DNA of 6,407 bases from Actinomycetota bacterium. Its GTDB lineage: Bacteria; Actinomycetota; Thermoleophilia; Gaiellales; Gaiellaceae. The stretch covers positions 1 through 6,407 of the forward strand of contig JACCTQ010000088.1 in the NCBI GenBank assembly GCA_013812265.1, read 5' to 3'. Within the stretch, counting starts at the first letter, position 1; each line of letters starts with the position of its first letter. Positions 4,263-6,407 of this stretch are shown piece by piece. Under the pieces are notes generated by a model, which saw only the letters and a program-made list of their open reading frames with translations, ran no database searches and had not been told where the DNA came from. The position numbers and the translations under genes were made by a program.

Positions 4263-5947
4263 GGCCGGCGGACTACCCGCCGCCCGGCTCGTATGGCGAC
4301 TTCGTCACGGCGCCGAGCGACCCTGACGAGGAACGAATCGACGTCGGAGTGCTCATCGTCGGTGCCGGGCCCGCCGGGCTTGCCTGCGCGATCCGCTTGG
4401 AACAGCTGTTGGCGAACGCCCCCCGAGTCCGGGAGCGCCTCGGCGAGGTGCCCGTGGCCGTGCTCGAGAAAGGGAAGCAGCCCGGGTCGCATCTGCTGTC
4501 GGGCGCGGTCGTCAATCCGCGGAGTCTCCGGCGCCTGTTCAAGGGCCGCATGGTGATCGACGACATGCCGTTCTACGGACCCGTGGAACACGAGGCGGTG
4601 TACGTGCTCGGGCCCCGGCGCGCGATGCGGATTCCCACGCCTCCCACGATGCGGAACGAAGGCAACTATGTCGCGTCGCTTGCGCAGCTCGGTCGCTGGC
4701 TCGGCGAGCGCGCCGAAGAGGCCGGCGCCACGATCCTGCCCGAGACGGCCGGCGAGAAGCTCCTCGTCGACGGCAGCCGGGTGCGCGGCGTGCGAACCGG
4801 TGATCGGGGACGCGATCGCGAAGGGGGAGAGCTGCCCAACTTCGAGCCGGGCTCGGACATCGCGGCGCGTGTCACCGTGCTCGCCGAAGGGACGCAGGGA
4901 CACCTGACGGGTACGGCCCTTCAGGCCTTCGGATTGGAGGGCTCGAATCCGCAGATCTGGGCTCTGGGCGTCAAGGAGGTCTGGCGAGTGCAGAGGCCCC
5001 TCGGTCGCGTGATCCACACCATGGGGTGGCCTCTGCGCGCGGCCGCTCGCTTTCGCGAGTTCGGAGGCTCGTTCATCTACCCGATGGGCGACGACATGGT
5101 CACGGTCGGCATGGTGGTCGGGCTCGACTACCGGGACGCGGAGCTCTCCGTTCACGATCTGCTCCAGGAGCTCAAGACACACCGCCTTGTCCGGAGCATC
5201 ATCGAGGGCGGCGAGCGAGTTCAGTGGGGCGCCAAGACGATTCCCGAGGGCGGGTTCCTCTCCATGCCGAGCCGGCTGCACGCGCCCGGGCTTCTCATCA
5301 CGGGCGACGGAGCCGGCCTGGTGAACGTGCCCGCACTCAAGGGGATCCATTACGCGATGGAGTCGGGGTCGCTGGCCGCCGAGGCTGCCTTCGCCGCTCT
5401 CGGGCCGGGGGAGGCGCCGGGTCGTCGCGGAGCGCTGGCGCCGTACGACGAGGCGATCCGTCAGAGCTTTATCTGGAGCGACCTCAAACGCGTTCGGAAC
5501 ATGCGACAGGCGTTTGGCCGGGGCTTCTATCTCGGCGGTGCGATGGCCAGCGCGATGACGGCGACTCGGGGGGCCTTCCCGCCGGGAAACGCCCAGGCGG
5601 AGCGAGACGCCTCCCACACCATGGTGACGAGCGGCCGCGCTGCGCTCTACCCGAAGCCCGACGGCACGCTCACGTTCGACAAGCTCTCCAGCGTGTACCT
5701 GAGCGGGAACCGGACCCGCGACGACGCGCCGAACCACATCCGCCTGCAACGAACGGTTCCCCGGGAGCTTGCCCAGATGTGGGCGCACATGTGCCCTGCA
5801 GCCGTCTACGCGGTAGGCGAGGGTGAGGGGGAGGTGGCGGTCGACGTGACGCCGTCCAACTGCGTTCAGTGCGGCGCTATCACCGCGAAGGGCGGACGGC
5901 TGACGCCTGCCGAAGGCGGCTCGGGGCCGGAGTACACGCTCACCTAG
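4259..5947 (+). CDS. Electron transfer flavoprotein:quinone oxidoreductase (ETF dehydrogenase)
   Basis: This membrane-associated flavoprotein transfers electrons from reduced ETF to the quinone pool. It has 562 residues, close to bacterial homologues. The FAD-binding glycine motif is VLIVGAGPAGLACAIRL (31-47, G35-x-G37-xx-G40). RNEGNYVASLAQLGRWLGE (132-150) and VTVLAEGTQGHL (205-216) match the family FAD domain. GVKEVW, IHTMGWPL, GGSFIYPM and VGLDYRD (237-293) match the quinone/membrane domain. EGGFLSMPSRLHAPGLLITGDGAGLVNVPALKGIHYAMESG (330-370) completes the FAD site. The C-terminal 4Fe-4S domain has C512 (MCPAAVY), C535 and C538 (NCVQC), but the last cysteine of the usual CxxCxxC is I541. 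The ATG overlaps the etfA stop as ATGA; the frame extends upstream to 4016 only inside etfA. The stop overlaps that of the convergent propeller gene. FixC-type proteins are the closest alternative, but the fused Fe-S tail favours ETF:QO. Confidence 0.94.
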   Translation: MRPADYPPPGSYGDFVTAPSDPDEERIDVGVLIVGAGPAGLACAIRLEQLLANAPRVRERLGEVPVAVLEKGKQPGSHLLSGAVVNPRSLRRLFKGRMVIDDMPFYGPVEHEAVYVLGPRRAMRIPTPPTMRNEGNYVASLAQLGRWLGERAEEAGATILPETAGEKLLVDGSRVRGVRTGDRGRDREGGELPNFEPGSDIAARVTVLAEGTQGHLTGTALQAFGLEGSNPQIWALGVKEVWRVQRPLGRVIHTMGWPLRAAARFREFGGSFIYPMGDDMVTVGMVVGLDYRDAELSVHDLLQELKTHRLVRSIIEGGERVQWGAKTIPEGGFLSMPSRLHAPGLLITGDGAGLVNVPALKGIHYAMESGSLAAEAAFAALGPGEAPGRRGALAPYDEAIRQSFIWSDLKRVRNMRQAFGRGFYLGGAMASAMTATRGAFPPGNAQAERDASHTMVTSGRAALYPKPDGTLTFDKLSSVYLSGNRTRDDAPNHIRLQRTVPRELAQMWAHMCPAAVYAVGEGEGEVAVDVTPSNCVQCGAITAKGGRLTPAEGGSGPEYTLT

Positions 5948-6407
5948 CCCGGCCGGAAGCGCCAGACGTCGTTCCCGGCGAAGCTCGTCACCCACATGGA
6001 GCCGAAGGCGCGCACGGCCGTCAGCGCGCCCGGCCCTGCCCTGAACGAGTCGACGACGCGGTTCCTGGCGGGGTCGATGCGCGAGACGGTGTTCGAGGCT
6101 TTCCCGGGCACCCAGACGGTGCCGTCGGGCGCGAGAGCAGCCTGAGCAGGACTCTCGCCCGTCCGAAGCGACGCGACCACGCGGTTGGTGGTGGGATCGA
6201 TGCGGGCGGTGGTGTGCTCGTCCGTCGTCACCCAGATCCCGTTGCCCGAGACGGTGAGCCGGCCCGGTGCCCGCGCGCCGGCGATTCCGCCTCGGATCGA
6301 TCCGGACGACCGTGCCGGACCGATAGTTCGCGACCCAGAGCGCGCCGAACGCCGCGACCGCTCCGCAGGGCGCATTGCCCGTCCGCACGACGGCGGTGAC
6401 GCGCGGC
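5944..6407 (-). pseudogene. YVTN/YncE-like beta-propeller protein, frame broken, 5' end outside window
   Basis: This is the C-terminal part of a protein built from ~43-residue propeller blades with the pattern WV-x(n)-RIDPxxNRVV. One blade, AFGALWVANYRSGTVVRIDP, reads from the right edge down to about 6284. The following blades, GIWVTTDEHTTARIDPTTN, TVWVPGKASNTVSRIDPARN and SMWVTSFAGNDVWRF, are in another frame from about 6283 to the stop. Only 13 bases lie between the first Asn codon (6286-6284) and the Ala-Pro codons that resume homology. The equivalent linker in the next blade is 30 bases, as if about 17 bases were lost. A start at GTG 6375 would keep the second frame open but encodes a low-complexity Arg/Ser stretch in place of a blade. 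Such proteins are often extracellular or periplasmic; ligand and function are unknown. Either a real frameshift or an assembly error in GC-rich sequence is possible. It converges on ETF:QO, with overlapping stops. Confidence 0.7.

Noticed and set aside
5026..5826. A 266-codon plus-strand frame inside ETF:QO
   Set aside because: It is the +1 reading of a strongly conserved enzyme and is Arg/Gly/Ala-rich without motifs.
4073..6388. A 771-codon open frame on the minus strand, antisense to ETF:QO
   Set aside because: Only its first ~35 codons are propeller-like; the rest is an Arg/His/Pro-rich reverse reading of ETF:QO, as expected for high-GC DNA with strong third-position bias. The propeller continues in a different frame.

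Overview
This is a 6.4 kb window of high-GC DNA from a bacterial chromosome. Genes are tightly packed and start codons overlap preceding stop codons (CTGA, GTGA, ATGA). The leading genes have TANNNT-type -10 boxes very close to their starts and no clear Shine-Dalgarno sequence. This layout, the protein sequences and the YVTN-like propeller suggest an actinobacterium, perhaps of the Thermoleophilia (Gaiellales/Solirubrobacterales) type. The assignment is inferred from gene style and recalled homologues, not from a marker gene.

Layout, left to right. (1) Positions 1-274, minus strand: the N-terminal part of a metallo-beta-lactamase-fold hydrolase that runs off the left edge. (2) Only 12 bp away and divergent, positions 287-682, plus strand: a stand-alone cobalamin-binding (small) subunit of a methylmalonyl-CoA-mutase-type enzyme. 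It is directly coupled to (3) an enoyl-CoA hydratase (679-1452) that appears to start at a CTG overlapping the previous stop. (4) A hairpin at 1452-1484 separates this pair from a convergent, secreted M23 (LytM-type) metallopeptidase on the minus strand (1487-2470). (5) A divergent intergenic region carries a 13-bp imperfect palindrome (2467-2495). It is followed by a three-gene plus-strand operon: etfB (2521-3300), etfA (3297-4262) and an ETF:quinone oxidoreductase (4259-5947). (6) At the right edge, convergent and sharing a CTAG stop overlap, is a minus-strand beta-propeller gene (5944-6407). Its reading frame is broken near 6271-6284 and its 5' end lies outside the window.

Metabolically, the plus-strand genes form a coherent set for acyl-CoA oxidation. 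Enoyl-CoA hydratase performs the hydration step of beta-oxidation. The B12 subunit belongs to an acyl-CoA mutase, for example for propionyl-CoA/methylmalonyl-CoA from odd-chain or branched substrates. EtfAB collects electrons from acyl-CoA dehydrogenases, and ETF:QO passes them to the membrane quinone pool. The peptidase, the hydrolase and the propeller have no evident link to this pathway.

I see no wholly new system. The points most worth checking are a missing fourth cysteine in the Fe-S domain of ETF:QO, a diverged nucleotide-phosphate loop in EtfB, the probable CTG start of the hydratase, a promoter of leaderless geometry that overlaps a divergent start codon, the palindrome upstream of etfB, and the frame break in the propeller gene. 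There are no tRNA or rRNA genes, CRISPR arrays or insertion sequences that I can recognise. No stretch longer than about 300 bases lacks a gene.
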